A DNA stretch of 50,985 nt from Halobacteriales archaeon QS_5_70_17 (GTDB taxonomy: Archaea; Halobacteriota; Halobacteria; Halobacteriales; Haloarculaceae), in NCBI GenBank assembly GCA_003021975.1, contig PXRR01000014.1, forward strand, positions 1-50,985, given 5' to 3'. The notes under the pieces were generated by a model, which was not told where the DNA came from, did no database searches, and saw nothing but the letters and a program-made list of their open reading frames with translations. Below, in pieces: positions 7,707 to 14,722 of the stretch (its first letter is position 1; each line of letters starts with the position of its first letter). Position numbers and translations under genes: made by a program.

Positions 7707-8450
7707 CTACTCCTCGCGTCCGTCCGCGTCCGCGCCGGAATCGGCTACCCTGTTGCGCAACGTCCCGACGCCCTCGTAGGTGATCTCGACCTCGTCGCCG
7801 GGGTCAAGCAGGCCGGGGTTGGCGGGGCTGCCGAAGGAGACGACGTCGCCCGGCAGGAACGTGAACCGCCGGGAGAGGTACGCGACGATCTCTCGGGGAC
7901 CGAAGAACATCTGGTCGGTGTTGGCCGACTGGCGGCGCTCGCCGGCGACGTACGTCTCCATATCCATGTTCCCGGGGTCGACGTCGGTCTCGACGTAGGG
8001 CCCCAGCGGACCGGAGCAGTCGAAGGCTTTCCGGGCGGTCCGGCCCTGCTGATCGAGCGCGTCGAGGTCGTTGAGCACGGTGTACCCGAGCAGGACGTCG
8101 TCGACCTCCTCCTGCCGGATGTCGTGGCAGCGCTCGCCCATCACGGCGGCGAGTTCGCCCGCGTAGGTGAGTTCCTCGGTCCACTCGGGGTACTCGATCG
8201 GCGCGCCCGGCGCGAGCACCGAGACGGGCGGCTTGATGAAGAAGTCCGGCTCCTCGGGGGCGTCGTAGTCCATCTGGTCGAGCGTGGCGGCGAAGTTCCG
8301 CCCGACGCAGTACATCGCCGACGGCTCGCAGGGCGCGAGCAGGTCGTCCTCGTCGGCCGCGTAGCTCCGCCCCTCGTCGGTGATCACGGTGCCGTCGGCG
8401 TACTCGCCGGTGACGACGCCGTCGTCGGTCCGGACGCGCGCGAGTTTCAT
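7707..8450 (-). CDS. Fumarylacetoacetate hydrolase (FAH) family protein
   Basis: A 247-residue FAH-fold protein of the 2-keto-4-pentenoate hydratase/acylpyruvase group. Visible blocks are AMYCVGRNFAATLDQM, DFFIKPPVSVLAPGAPIEYP, LTYAGELAAVMGERCHDI, LLGYTVLNDLDALDQ, and near the C-terminus FTFLPGDVVSFGSPANPGLL. The common E-x-E metal pair is A-G-E here, so one carboxylate ligand is missing, while the other Glu and the Asp of LND remain. I chose the ATG at 8450 (MKLARVRTDDG) because FAH proteins begin directly with this strand; an in-frame ATG at 8465 would add five residues. It is the first gene of a probable three-gene set with the M24 and HAD genes. The substrate is unknown. Confidence 0.82.
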   Translation of the reverse strand: MKLARVRTDDGVVTGEYADGTVITDEGRSYAADEDDLLAPCEPSAMYCVGRNFAATLDQMDYDAPEEPDFFIKPPVSVLAPGAPIEYPEWTEELTYAGELAAVMGERCHDIRQEEVDDVLLGYTVLNDLDALDQQGRTARKAFDCSGPLGPYVETDVDPGNMDMETYVAGERRQSANTDQMFFGPREIVAYLSRRFTFLPGDVVSFGSPANPGLLDPGDEVEITYEGVGTLRNRVADSGADADGREE

Positions 8451-8534
8451 ACCCGACGGCTCCACGCGGCGGGCCGTAGGCCTTGCGAGTCGTCACGGAG
8501 ATAGAACTAACACCGTGGCAACGAATCACAGGGT

Positions 8535-9047
8535 ATGGACAGTCGCAAGTACTCCTTCGAAGGCGCCGAGCCGGAGATCCACGGGAACGCCCACGTGAGC
8601 CGGGAGGCGACCCTCGTCGGCGACGTGACCGTCGCGTCGAACGCGAGCGTCTGGCCTGGCGTGGTCCTGCGGGGGGACATCGGCCCGGTGAGCGTCGGGC
8701 GGGAGTCCCACGTCGGGGACAACGCCACCCTCCACGCCGCCGCCCTCGGCGAGCGAGTGATGGTCGGCCACGGGACCGTGCTGAACGAGGCGACCGTCGA
8801 AGACGGGTCGCTGGTCGGGTTCAACGCCTCCATCTCGGACGCGACCGTCGGCGAGGGGAGCATCGTCGCGATGGGGACGAGCGTGCTCCCGGGCACCGAG
8901 ATCCCCCCCGGGTCGTTCGCCTTCGGGACGCCCGCGCAGTACGTCCCCTTAGAGGAGTCGCGGGTCAACGCCGAGGGGGTGTTCGAGGCGTACTCCTCGG
9001 GCGGATACGCCAACCTCGCCGCGCGCCACGGAGAGCTGTTCGAGTAG
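8535..9047 (+). CDS. Gamma-class carbonic anhydrase-like left-handed beta-helix protein
   Basis: A 170-residue hexapeptide-repeat protein. Successive turns read IHGNAHVSREATLVGDVTVA, ASVWPGVVLRGDIGPVSVG, SHVGDNATLHA, VMVGHGTVLNEATVEDGSLV, and VAMGTSVLPGTEIPPGSFAF. The RGD of the family is present. Two of the three zinc His ligands are visible (NATLH and VGHG), but the third is Asn (VLNE where LHG is usual). The protein may bind metal differently or act as a structural or acyl-binding homologue rather than a carbonic anhydrase. It is 170 residues, normal for the YrdA/CamH group. The gene is divergent from the FAH gene with an 84-nt gap. Confidence 0.82.
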   Translation: MDSRKYSFEGAEPEIHGNAHVSREATLVGDVTVASNASVWPGVVLRGDIGPVSVGRESHVGDNATLHAAALGERVMVGHGTVLNEATVEDGSLVGFNASISDATVGEGSIVAMGTSVLPGTEIPPGSFAFGTPAQYVPLEESRVNAEGVFEAYSSGGYANLAARHGELFE

Positions 9048-9181
9048 CCCCGCGACCGGCGGGTCCCGGGCCGGCCCAGCGCCCGGTCCGGGCGTCGGAG
9101 CGCGGGCCGCCCACGCCGTGTCGCACTCCTGACCCGCGGGCGCCGTCACGGGGCGACACGACGCGGCGGACGCGCTAGATG

Positions 9182-9640
9182 CTAGATCGACGCCCCGCTG
9201 CGCGCCCGGACGACGATGGTTTCGGCGACGACGTCGCCGAGGCGCTGGCGCCGCCGCGACCGGAAGACGAACATCACGCCGATCAGCGGCGCCAGAGCGA
9301 GATCGGCGGCCCGGACCAGTTCGCGCAGCGCCGCCGCCCGGTAGTCACAGGGGGAGCCGTCCTTCGAGACGACGACGATCCCCGCGACCGCCTTGCCCAC
9401 CGTCTGGCCGTACCGCCCCTGGAGGACGACGGCGTAGACGAGCCAGCCCGCCGGCACGGTCGCCAGTACGACCGGGTGGCCGGCGGCCGCCCCGACGCCG
9501 ACGCCGAGGGCGACGGCGGCGACGGCGACGACGAGTGCGGTCCCGGCGGCTACGATCGCCGCGTCGACGAGAATCGCCAGGAGCCGCTCTCTGAGGACGT
9601 CGTCCATAGATAGCTCCGGCGCGACGCGGCTGTAGCCCAT
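9182..9640 (-). CDS. RDD family membrane protein
   Basis: A 152-residue membrane protein with the RDD layout: Arg in the first helix region (VLRERLLAILVDAAIVAAGT), Asp inside the same helix, a long second hydrophobic stretch (VVLATVPAGWLVYAVVLQGR), the YGQTVGKAVAGIVVV motif, and a C-terminal helix (AADLALAPLIGVMFVF) followed by RRRQRLGDVVAETIVV. Three transmembrane helices are predicted. The start at 9640 (MGYSRVAPEL) is favoured over 9607 by a TTTTTA box at about 9664-9669, 25-29 nt upstream. RDD proteins are often transporters or assembly factors; the function is unknown here. Confidence 0.85.
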   Translation of the reverse strand: MGYSRVAPELSMDDVLRERLLAILVDAAIVAAGTALVVAVAAVALGVGVGAAAGHPVVLATVPAGWLVYAVVLQGRYGQTVGKAVAGIVVVSKDGSPCDYRAAALRELVRAADLALAPLIGVMFVFRSRRRQRLGDVVAETIVVRARSGASI

Positions 9641-9730
9641 CGTACCTCTCCCGGGCGTTAACGGGTAAAAACACACCGGTCCGACAGCTCCGGACGGAAC
9701 CGGTATCCGCGTGGCGACCCACGTCCGGAT

Positions 9731-10465
9731 ATGACCGACAGACGCTCCTTTCTCGCCGGAGCGGGCGCGGCAGGCGCGCTCGCGCTCGCGGGCTGTCTCG
9801 GGACCGGGGCGGGGAACGGGAGCGACGGGGACGACAGGACCGAGTCCGACAGCGGGGCGACGACCGCCGCCTCGGGAGACGCGACGGGCGACGGCGAGAG
9901 ACCACTGGGCGGTCACCCGGCCGCGCGGGGGATCGGCGAGGACCCGACCCTGGGACCGGCCGTCGGTGAGACCGGCGACGCCATCGTCGCCTTCGAGGAC
10001 CCCTCCTGTCGGACCTGCCGGCGCTTCGAGACCGAGACGTTCCCGCGGATCGAGTCCGACCTCGTGGGAGAGGGGGTCGCCTTCGTCTACCGGGTGTTCC
10101 CCATCGTCTTCGAGTGGGGCAAGCCCGCCTCGCAGGCCCTCGAGGCGACCTACGCGCGCGACGACGACGCCTTCTGGGCGCTGAAGGACCACTACTACGC
10201 CGAGCAGGACGCCTTCGACGCGGGGAACGTCCTCGACCGGACGGCGTCGTTCCTGTCGAGCGAGACGAGCGTCGACGCCGACGGGGTCGTCGCCGACGCC
10301 GAGGAGCGCGCGTTCGACGACCGCGTGCGCGCCGACGTCGAGGCCGGCGAGGCGGCCGGCGTCTCCGCGACGCCCACCTTCTACCTGTTCTCGGGCGGCG
10401 AGTTCGAGACCGAGGTGACCGGGGCGAAAGACTACACCGTGTTCGCAGCGGCGCTGGGGTACTGA
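9731..10465 (+). CDS. Tat-exported lipoprotein of the DsbA/thioredoxin family
   Basis: A 244-residue extracytoplasmic thiol oxidoreductase. The N-terminus has a Tat motif (DRRSFLAGAG) and a lipobox (LALAGC, Cys at residue 23), followed by a Gly/Asp/Ser/Thr linker (about 24-60) typical of halophile lipoproteins. The thioredoxin-fold domain begins at about 78 (DAIVAFEDPSCRTCRRFETE) with a CRTC active site. It contains an alpha-helical insertion with FPIVFEWGKPASQALEATY, and the cis-Pro loop is VSATPTFYLF. It is likely anchored on the outer face of the membrane to form or reshuffle disulfides. The next gene starts 1 nt after its stop and encodes a membrane protein with a CAAC pair, so the two probably work together. 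Confidence 0.9.
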   Translation: MTDRRSFLAGAGAAGALALAGCLGTGAGNGSDGDDRTESDSGATTAASGDATGDGERPLGGHPAARGIGEDPTLGPAVGETGDAIVAFEDPSCRTCRRFETETFPRIESDLVGEGVAFVYRVFPIVFEWGKPASQALEATYARDDDAFWALKDHYYAEQDAFDAGNVLDRTASFLSSETSVDADGVVADAEERAFDDRVRADVEAGEAAGVSATPTFYLFSGGEFETEVTGAKDYTVFAAALGY

Positions 10466-10466
10466 G

Positions 10467-11054
10467 ATGGCGACGCGCTCGCTCCGGCTCCCGACCCGGG
10501 CCGACGACTGGCGGCTGATGGGCCGGACCGTCCGGCTGGTGGTGACGATCCCCGCCTACGGGCTGCTGGCGGTCGCCGCCGCCGCCGTCGGGCTGACGCT
10601 GTTCGTGCTCTCGCTGTCGCCGGACCTGTTCGCCTACCTCGTCGGCGGCGATCTCCCGGCGGGCACGCGCGCGAGAATACTCGTCAACCTCTACCCCTTC
10701 CTCGGGACGGAGTACGGGCCGCTGGACGGCGGCGTGCTGGTGGCCGTCGCGGCGCTGTTCGGCGCGAACGTCGCCCTGCTGACCTACCACCTCCGCGAGC
10801 ACGACCTCTCGGCCCGCCAGGGGTCGGGGAGCGTCGTCGGACTCGTCTTCGGGGTCCTCGGGGCCGGCTGTGCGGCCTGCGGGACGGTCGTCCTCGCGGG
10901 CGTGCTCTCGCTGTTCGGCGCGACGACGCTGGCCTTCCTCCCGCTGGAGGGCCTGGAGTTCACCCTGCTGTCGCTGGTCGCGCTCGTGGCCTCGACGTAC
11001 TGGCTGGCCGACGGGATGCGCGGCGGGCGGATCAACGGCTGTCCCATCAACTGA
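10467..11054 (+). CDS. Membrane protein with a CAAC dithiol, partner of the DsbA lipoprotein
   Basis: A 195-residue polytopic membrane protein with about four transmembrane segments: residues 24-52, 86-108, 122-150 and 155-175. The third carries GVLGAGCAACGTVVLAGVLS, with two cysteines spaced CxxC inside or at the edge of the membrane, and there is one more Cys near the C-terminus (RINGCPIN). The loop between helices 1 and 2 is long and probably external (PDLFAYLVGGDLPAGTRARI). Spacing of 1 nt from the DsbA gene indicates an operon. I do not recognise a named family; by position and the CxxC it could pass electrons to or from the lipoprotein, as DsbB, VKOR or CcdA do, but it lacks their sequence signatures. 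Confidence 0.72.
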   Translation: MATRSLRLPTRADDWRLMGRTVRLVVTIPAYGLLAVAAAAVGLTLFVLSLSPDLFAYLVGGDLPAGTRARILVNLYPFLGTEYGPLDGGVLVAVAALFGANVALLTYHLREHDLSARQGSGSVVGLVFGVLGAGCAACGTVVLAGVLSLFGATTLAFLPLEGLEFTLLSLVALVASTYWLADGMRGGRINGCPIN

Positions 11055-11135
11055 CGCAGACGGCCCGGTCCGTCGCCGACCGGGGGACTTCCGCGGCGCT
11101 CGCACGCTCGCCCCCGCGTCCATCCGCGTCCGTGA

Positions 11136-11158
11136 GCGACCGGCCGTCGGCCGGTCGC
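11136..11158 (+). terminator. GC-rich hairpin after the DsbA operon
   Basis: A perfect 10-bp stem (11136-11145 pairing with 11149-11158) and a 3-nt loop, followed by CTTTCC. It lies 82 nt after the membrane-protein stop and 35 nt before the next start. Archaeal termination relies mostly on T-runs, so it may be a processing or regulatory structure instead. Confidence 0.35.
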
Positions 11159-11192
11159 CTTTCCGTCCCGGACGCGAACGACGGCCATAGCC

Positions 11193-11465
11193 ATGGCGAC
11201 GACAGTTCCGATCGACGAGTGGGAGCGGGTCGTCGAACAGCTACGTCGGTTCGGGGGCGGCGCCGCCGTCACTGACCGGGAGGACGCCGTCCGCGTGGAG
11301 TTCGAGCGCGCCCACCTCGAGGTCACCCGCGACGGTCGCGTCTCCGCGGGGATGCCCCTGCACGACTTCTCGACGGGCGGCGGGGTCGCGCTCGTGTTCG
11401 ACCACGAGGCGGGCGAGCTCCGGGTCCGCGGGGACACCGTCGAATACCGCTTCGAGCGTCCCTGA
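11193..11465 (+). CDS. Small haloarchaeal protein of unknown function
   Basis: A 90-residue soluble protein (MATTVPIDEWERVVEQLRRF at the start, then beta-rich segments VRVEFERAHLEVTRDGRVSA, VALVFDHEAGELRVRGDTVE and YRFERP). The pattern of one helix then an antiparallel sheet suggests a small alpha/beta fold. There are no cysteines, catalytic motif or membrane segment. Its charge balance and codon choice match neighbouring genes, so I take it as real. It is followed 51 nt later by another small unknown gene that has its own TATA box. Confidence 0.6.
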   Translation: MATTVPIDEWERVVEQLRRFGGGAAVTDREDAVRVEFERAHLEVTRDGRVSAGMPLHDFSTGGGVALVFDHEAGELRVRGDTVEYRFERP

Positions 11466-11484
11466 CTCCCGCGCTCGCCACGAA

Positions 11485-11493
11485 TTTTTAAAC
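11485..11493 (+). promoter_or_regulatory. TATA-like box before the gene at 11517
   Basis: TTTTTAAAC lies 24-32 nt before the GTG start at 11517, fitting leaderless transcription and supporting that start. Confidence 0.55.
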
Positions 11494-11516
11494 CCGACGA
11501 GGCGCAACGGGGACGT

Positions 11517-11945
11517 GTGACACGGGAACCGTCGTTCGAGATCCCCGTTCGGCCCGAGCGGCGGTACTCCCGGACGACCGTCGAGTACGACGGCGAGGTG
11601 GTGTTCTCGCTGACGCCGGTCGCGAACTACGGCGACGACCGCCTCGACGCGCTGCTGAGGGCCGTCCTCGGGAGCGGCCCCTACCGCTACGGGGACTGGT
11701 TCGACCTCCCGATGCCGCTGTATCTCGTCCACGACGACGACACCGGCGACACGTTCCGCGCCGCTGTCCGGGGCGGCGCCGTCGAACTCCACGTCCTGCC
11801 GGAGACGGGGTCGGCGGGCCTGCGGGCGCTGTACGACCGGCTGGTCGCGGCCAGCGACTGCGCGTGGCGGGTCGCCCGCTCGTGCTCCGCCGACGCCAAC
11901 GCGGACGGGGACGGGGACGGAAGCGAGCGGTCGGACGGTCCGTAA
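11517..11945 (+). CDS. Haloarchaeal protein of unknown function
   Basis: A 142-residue protein starting with GTG. Predicted beta strands (RRYSRTTVEYDGEVVFSLTP), a helical turn (DRLDALLRAVLG), and PMPLYLVHDDDTGDTFRAAV, GGAVELHVLP make up a compact alpha/beta domain. A C-terminal tail rich in Ala, Asp and Gly (from about residue 125) is probably disordered. The start is supported by the TATA-like box at 11485-11493. I see no catalytic motif. It is followed 32 nt later by the LOR/SDH gene on the same strand and may be co-transcribed with it. Confidence 0.6.
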   Translation: MTREPSFEIPVRPERRYSRTTVEYDGEVVFSLTPVANYGDDRLDALLRAVLGSGPYRYGDWFDLPMPLYLVHDDDTGDTFRAAVRGGAVELHVLPETGSAGLRALYDRLVAASDCAWRVARSCSADANADGDGDGSERSDGP

Positions 11946-11977
11946 CCGATTAGCGCCGCGACCGCGACCGACGAGGC

Positions 11978-13234
11978 ATGACGGTCTCTCGCGTGGTCGA
12001 ACTGGAGGGCCACATCATCGACTCCGGGATGATGCAGGCCTGCTTCGGCATCGTCATGGACATGGGCGGCGCCTTCGACGTCGAGGAGTTCGAGGTCGGG
12101 CGCAGCCAGGACGAAACCTCCTACGCCCGGATGACGGTCTCTGCGGACACGGAGGAGGAACTGAAGGCCATCGTCCACGAACTCCACCAGAACGGCGCGA
12201 ACCCGGTCGACCCGCTCGACGCCCAGCTCACCCCGGCGCCCGACGACCGGGTCGTCCCCACGGGGTTCTACTCGACGACAAACCACCCCACACAGATCCG
12301 CTACGACGGGGAGTGGCTCGACGTCGAGCGCATCGAGATGGACTGCGCGGTCGTGGTCGACCCTGAGGAGCGGCGGGCGTACACGAAGGTGCTCAACGCC
12401 GTCGACGCGGGCGACCTCGTCGTTACCGGCGAGGTCGGCATCCGGGTCAAGCCGCCGGAGCGCCCCCGGGGGACCGAGGGCGCCTTCGGGTTCATGCAGG
12501 GCGGCGTCTCCTCCGAGCGGCCCTCCGAGACGACGATCCGACAGGTCGCGGGGGCCATCGAGGAGACGAAGCGGGACGGCGGGAACGTCCTCGTGGTCCC
12601 GGGGCCGGCGCTGATCCACTCGGGCGCCCGCGAGGACCTCGCTCGCCTCGTCCGAGCGGGGTACGTCGACGCGCTGTCGACGGGGAACGGCTTCGCCGTC
12701 CACGACATCGAGCGGGACCTCTACGGGACGTCGCTGGGCGTGAACACGGAGACGCTCGACCACGCCCGGAAAGGCCACAAACACCACATCTACGCCATCA
12801 GCGAGGTGATCCGGGCGGGCGGGATCGAGGCCGCCGTCGAGGACAACCTGCTGGAGTCCGGGGTGATGTACGAGTGCGTCGAGAACGACGTCCCCTACGT
12901 GCTCGCGGGGTCGATCCGCGACGACGGGCCGCTGCCGGACACGATCACCGACGCCGTGAAGGCCCAGAACGCCATCCGCGAGCAGGCCCACGAGGCCGAC
13001 ATGGTGCTGATGCTGTCGACGCTGCTGCACTCCGTGGCGGTGGGCAACTGCCTGCCGTCGACGACGCGAGTCGTCTGCGTCGACATCGACCCCGCGACGG
13101 TGACGCAGCTGCTCGACCGCGGGAGCGCCCAGGCCGTCGGAATGGTCACCGACATCGGGACGTTCGTCCCGACGCTGGTCGACTACGTGCTCGACGAGGG
13201 CGGCGAGAGCGAGGGCGCCGCGGCCTCGCAGTAG
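11978..13234 (+). CDS. LOR/SDH bifunctional-enzyme conserved-domain protein (TIGR00300 type)
   Basis: A 418-residue protein of the archaeal family related to the lysine-oxoglutarate reductase/saccharopine dehydrogenase conserved domain. The N-terminal half has VVELEGHIIDSGMMQACFGI, VMDMGGAFDVEEFEVGRSQD and a middle region, GFYSTTNHPTQIRYDGEW. The C-terminal half has a Rossmann-like dinucleotide-binding region (VLVVPGPALIHSGAREDLAR, LSTGNGFAVHDIERDLYG). A methanogen member of this family has been described as an ornithine cyclodeaminase making proline, so an ammonia-releasing amino-acid role is possible. That function is by family only. The C-terminal tail (GGESEGAAASQ) overlaps the 3' end of the convergent gene by 52 nt. 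Confidence 0.82.
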   Translation: MTVSRVVELEGHIIDSGMMQACFGIVMDMGGAFDVEEFEVGRSQDETSYARMTVSADTEEELKAIVHELHQNGANPVDPLDAQLTPAPDDRVVPTGFYSTTNHPTQIRYDGEWLDVERIEMDCAVVVDPEERRAYTKVLNAVDAGDLVVTGEVGIRVKPPERPRGTEGAFGFMQGGVSSERPSETTIRQVAGAIEETKRDGGNVLVVPGPALIHSGAREDLARLVRAGYVDALSTGNGFAVHDIERDLYGTSLGVNTETLDHARKGHKHHIYAISEVIRAGGIEAAVEDNLLESGVMYECVENDVPYVLAGSIRDDGPLPDTITDAVKAQNAIREQAHEADMVLMLSTLLHSVAVGNCLPSTTRVVCVDIDPATVTQLLDRGSAQAVGMVTDIGTFVPTLVDYVLDEGGESEGAAASQ

Positions 13235-13479
13235 CGCGCGAGGTCCCGGCGGGCGCGCCGCACCGTCACCGACGCCGACCCGGAGATCGACTGCTCGAGG
13301 TCACCGAGCGAGCGTTCGATGCGGGCGACCTCGTCGACCGGGGGTCGTCGCGCGCGGCAGTCGTCGATCTCGGCGGCGGCGGCGGCGACCGACGACCGGA
13401 GTCCGACGTCGCCGACGGCGTCGGCCGCGGCGGTCAGTCGGTCGCTCGCCTGCACCAGCAGACGCGTCCGGGGGGGCAT
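13183..13479 (-). CDS. Small helical haloarchaeal protein of unknown function
   Basis: A 98-residue protein predicted to be mostly helical (LVQASDRLTAAADAVGDVG, SSVAAAAAEIDDCRARRPPV, DEVARIERSLGDLEQSISG, VRRARRDLARYCEAAA). Heptad-like spacing suggests a helical hairpin or coiled coil. Its 3' end overlaps the convergent LOR/SDH gene by 52 nt, so the last 17 codons are antisense to that gene's tail. The rest lies in a stretch with no other plausible gene. Family not recognised. It could be a shorter protein if the overlap region is dispensable. Confidence 0.5.
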   Translation of the reverse strand: MPPRTRLLVQASDRLTAAADAVGDVGLRSSVAAAAAEIDDCRARRPPVDEVARIERSLGDLEQSISGSASVTVRRARRDLARYCEAAAPSLSPPSSST

Positions 13480-13590
13480 ACCCGGAGGTCGCGGGCGACT
13501 CGCTTAGCTACGGGGCGGCTACTCCGCGCGTCCTCGGGTAGCTGCCCGCTAACGAACCGTCGGTCGCGCGCGGCGTCGACACCTGTGTGC

Positions 13591-13992
13591 TCAGCGCTCC
13601 CCGTCGATCAGCGGGACGGTGACGACCGGACGGTCGCTGCTCAGGAGGACGTCCTGGGCGTTGCTACCGAAGATGATCTTCCCGGTGGGGTTGCGCTTGC
13701 GGATGCCGATGACGATCTCGTCGGCGTCGTGTTGCTGGGCGGCCGCCAGCACGTCCTCGGCGGGGCTGTTCCCCCGGACGTACTGGTGGGCCTCGACGGG
13801 GATCGACAGCCCGTCGGCGAAGACGTCGATGGCCGCCGAGCCTCCCCGGATCTCGTCGGTGTCGGTGTCGTCGCCCCCCTCCTGGGAGTTGACGACGAAC
13901 ACCTCGTCGCCGTCCTCGACCCGGTCGACGAGGTACTCGAGGATCCGCTGGCTCGTGTCCGTGCTCTTCGTTCCGACGACGAACGTTGTCAT
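13591..13992 (-). CDS. Universal stress protein (UspA family)
   Basis: A 133-residue UspA domain: MTTFVVGTKSTDTSQRILEY, VEDGDEVFVVNSQEGGDDTD, QYVRGNSPAEDVLAAAQQHD, then ADEIVIGIRKRNPTGKIIFGS and the terminal strand RPVVTVPL. The ATP-binding loop G-2x-G-9x-G(S) is recognisable in GIRKRNPTGKIIFGSNAQ, so it may bind nucleotide. It is a close paralogue of the next gene on the same strand, which shares the IRKR/IRRR-x-P loop and the FGS motif. The two are separated by 48 nt and probably arose by tandem duplication. Confidence 0.85.
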   Translation of the reverse strand: MTTFVVGTKSTDTSQRILEYLVDRVEDGDEVFVVNSQEGGDDTDTDEIRGGSAAIDVFADGLSIPVEAHQYVRGNSPAEDVLAAAQQHDADEIVIGIRKRNPTGKIIFGSNAQDVLLSSDRPVVTVPLIDGER

Positions 13993-14040
13993 ACTCCAAC
14001 GAGAGGCCGCACGGCTCTTAAAATACCCGCGTCGGCGCCG

Positions 14041-14433
14041 TCAGTCGCCGAGCGGGACGGCGACCACCGGCCGGTCGGCGTTCAGGAGGATAGCCTGGGA
14101 CATGCTCCCGAACACGAGCCGGTTCGACGGCCGGCGACGGCGGATGCCGATGACGATCTCGTCGACGTCGCGCTCCCGCGCGGCGTCGAGCAGTTCGTCC
14201 TTCGGGCGGTTGCCCCGGACCAGCTGGCGGGTCTCGACGGCGGCGAGGTCGCCGAGGCGCTCCTCGATGCGCTCGAGCCCCGCCTGGCCCTCCCGGAGCA
14301 GGTCGGTCCCGTCGTCGGTCCGCCGGGAGTTGATCGCGCAGACGCGATCCCCCTCTCGGAGAGTCCGCTCGAGGTAGTCACACAGCGCGTCGCTCGTCTC
14401 GGGACTGTTCGTGCCGACAAGCACGTGGGGCAT
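14041..14433 (-). CDS. Universal stress protein (UspA family), tandem paralogue
   Basis: A 130-residue UspA domain (MPHVLVGTNSPETSDALCDY, LREGDRVCAINSRRTDDGTD, TRQLVRGNRPKDELLDAARE, VDEIVIGIRRRRPSNRLVFG, RPVVAVPLGD). It is upstream of the paralogue at 13591-13992 and aligns with it along its whole length. A TATA-like element (GTTATTT on the minus strand, about 14456-14462) sits 23-29 nt before the ATG, so the pair is probably transcribed from here. The ATP-loop glycines are partly kept (GIRRRRPSNRLVFGS). Confidence 0.85.
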   Translation of the reverse strand: MPHVLVGTNSPETSDALCDYLERTLREGDRVCAINSRRTDDGTDLLREGQAGLERIEERLGDLAAVETRQLVRGNRPKDELLDAARERDVDEIVIGIRRRRPSNRLVFGSMSQAILLNADRPVVAVPLGD

Positions 14434-14722
14434 AAACTACCGTGACGAACCGACTGAAATAACTCCACCAGGGATGGTAACAATTGACTTGCCACGTTCC
14501 GACTGCCGGTAGTGAGACGTTCCGGGAGCGGAGTTCGGGGTCCAGCGTCCGAACGCGAGGGCGCGAGCGGACTGAACGGCGAGGCGGAGGTACAAGCTCT
14601 CGTTCACGCTTGTTGATTGGCGAAGACGCATATCACCCGGTGATCTCAACCAAGTCCCGTACTCCGCGGGACGCACAAAAGCATAAGCCGCTGCCAGCCT
14701 AGTTACTGGTACTCTACGTCCC
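14434..14722. other. Intergenic region between UspA and crtB
   Basis: A 289-nt divergent region. It holds the UspA TATA-like box (14456-14462), a short dyad ATCACCCGGTGAT at 14632-14644, and an AT-rich element GCATAAGCC at 14681-14689 placed to drive crtB. A minus-strand open frame crosses it, but its product (MLRANCDLSTMGRRV...) has no domain signature and spans both promoters. I see no RNA gene. Confidence 0.5.
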
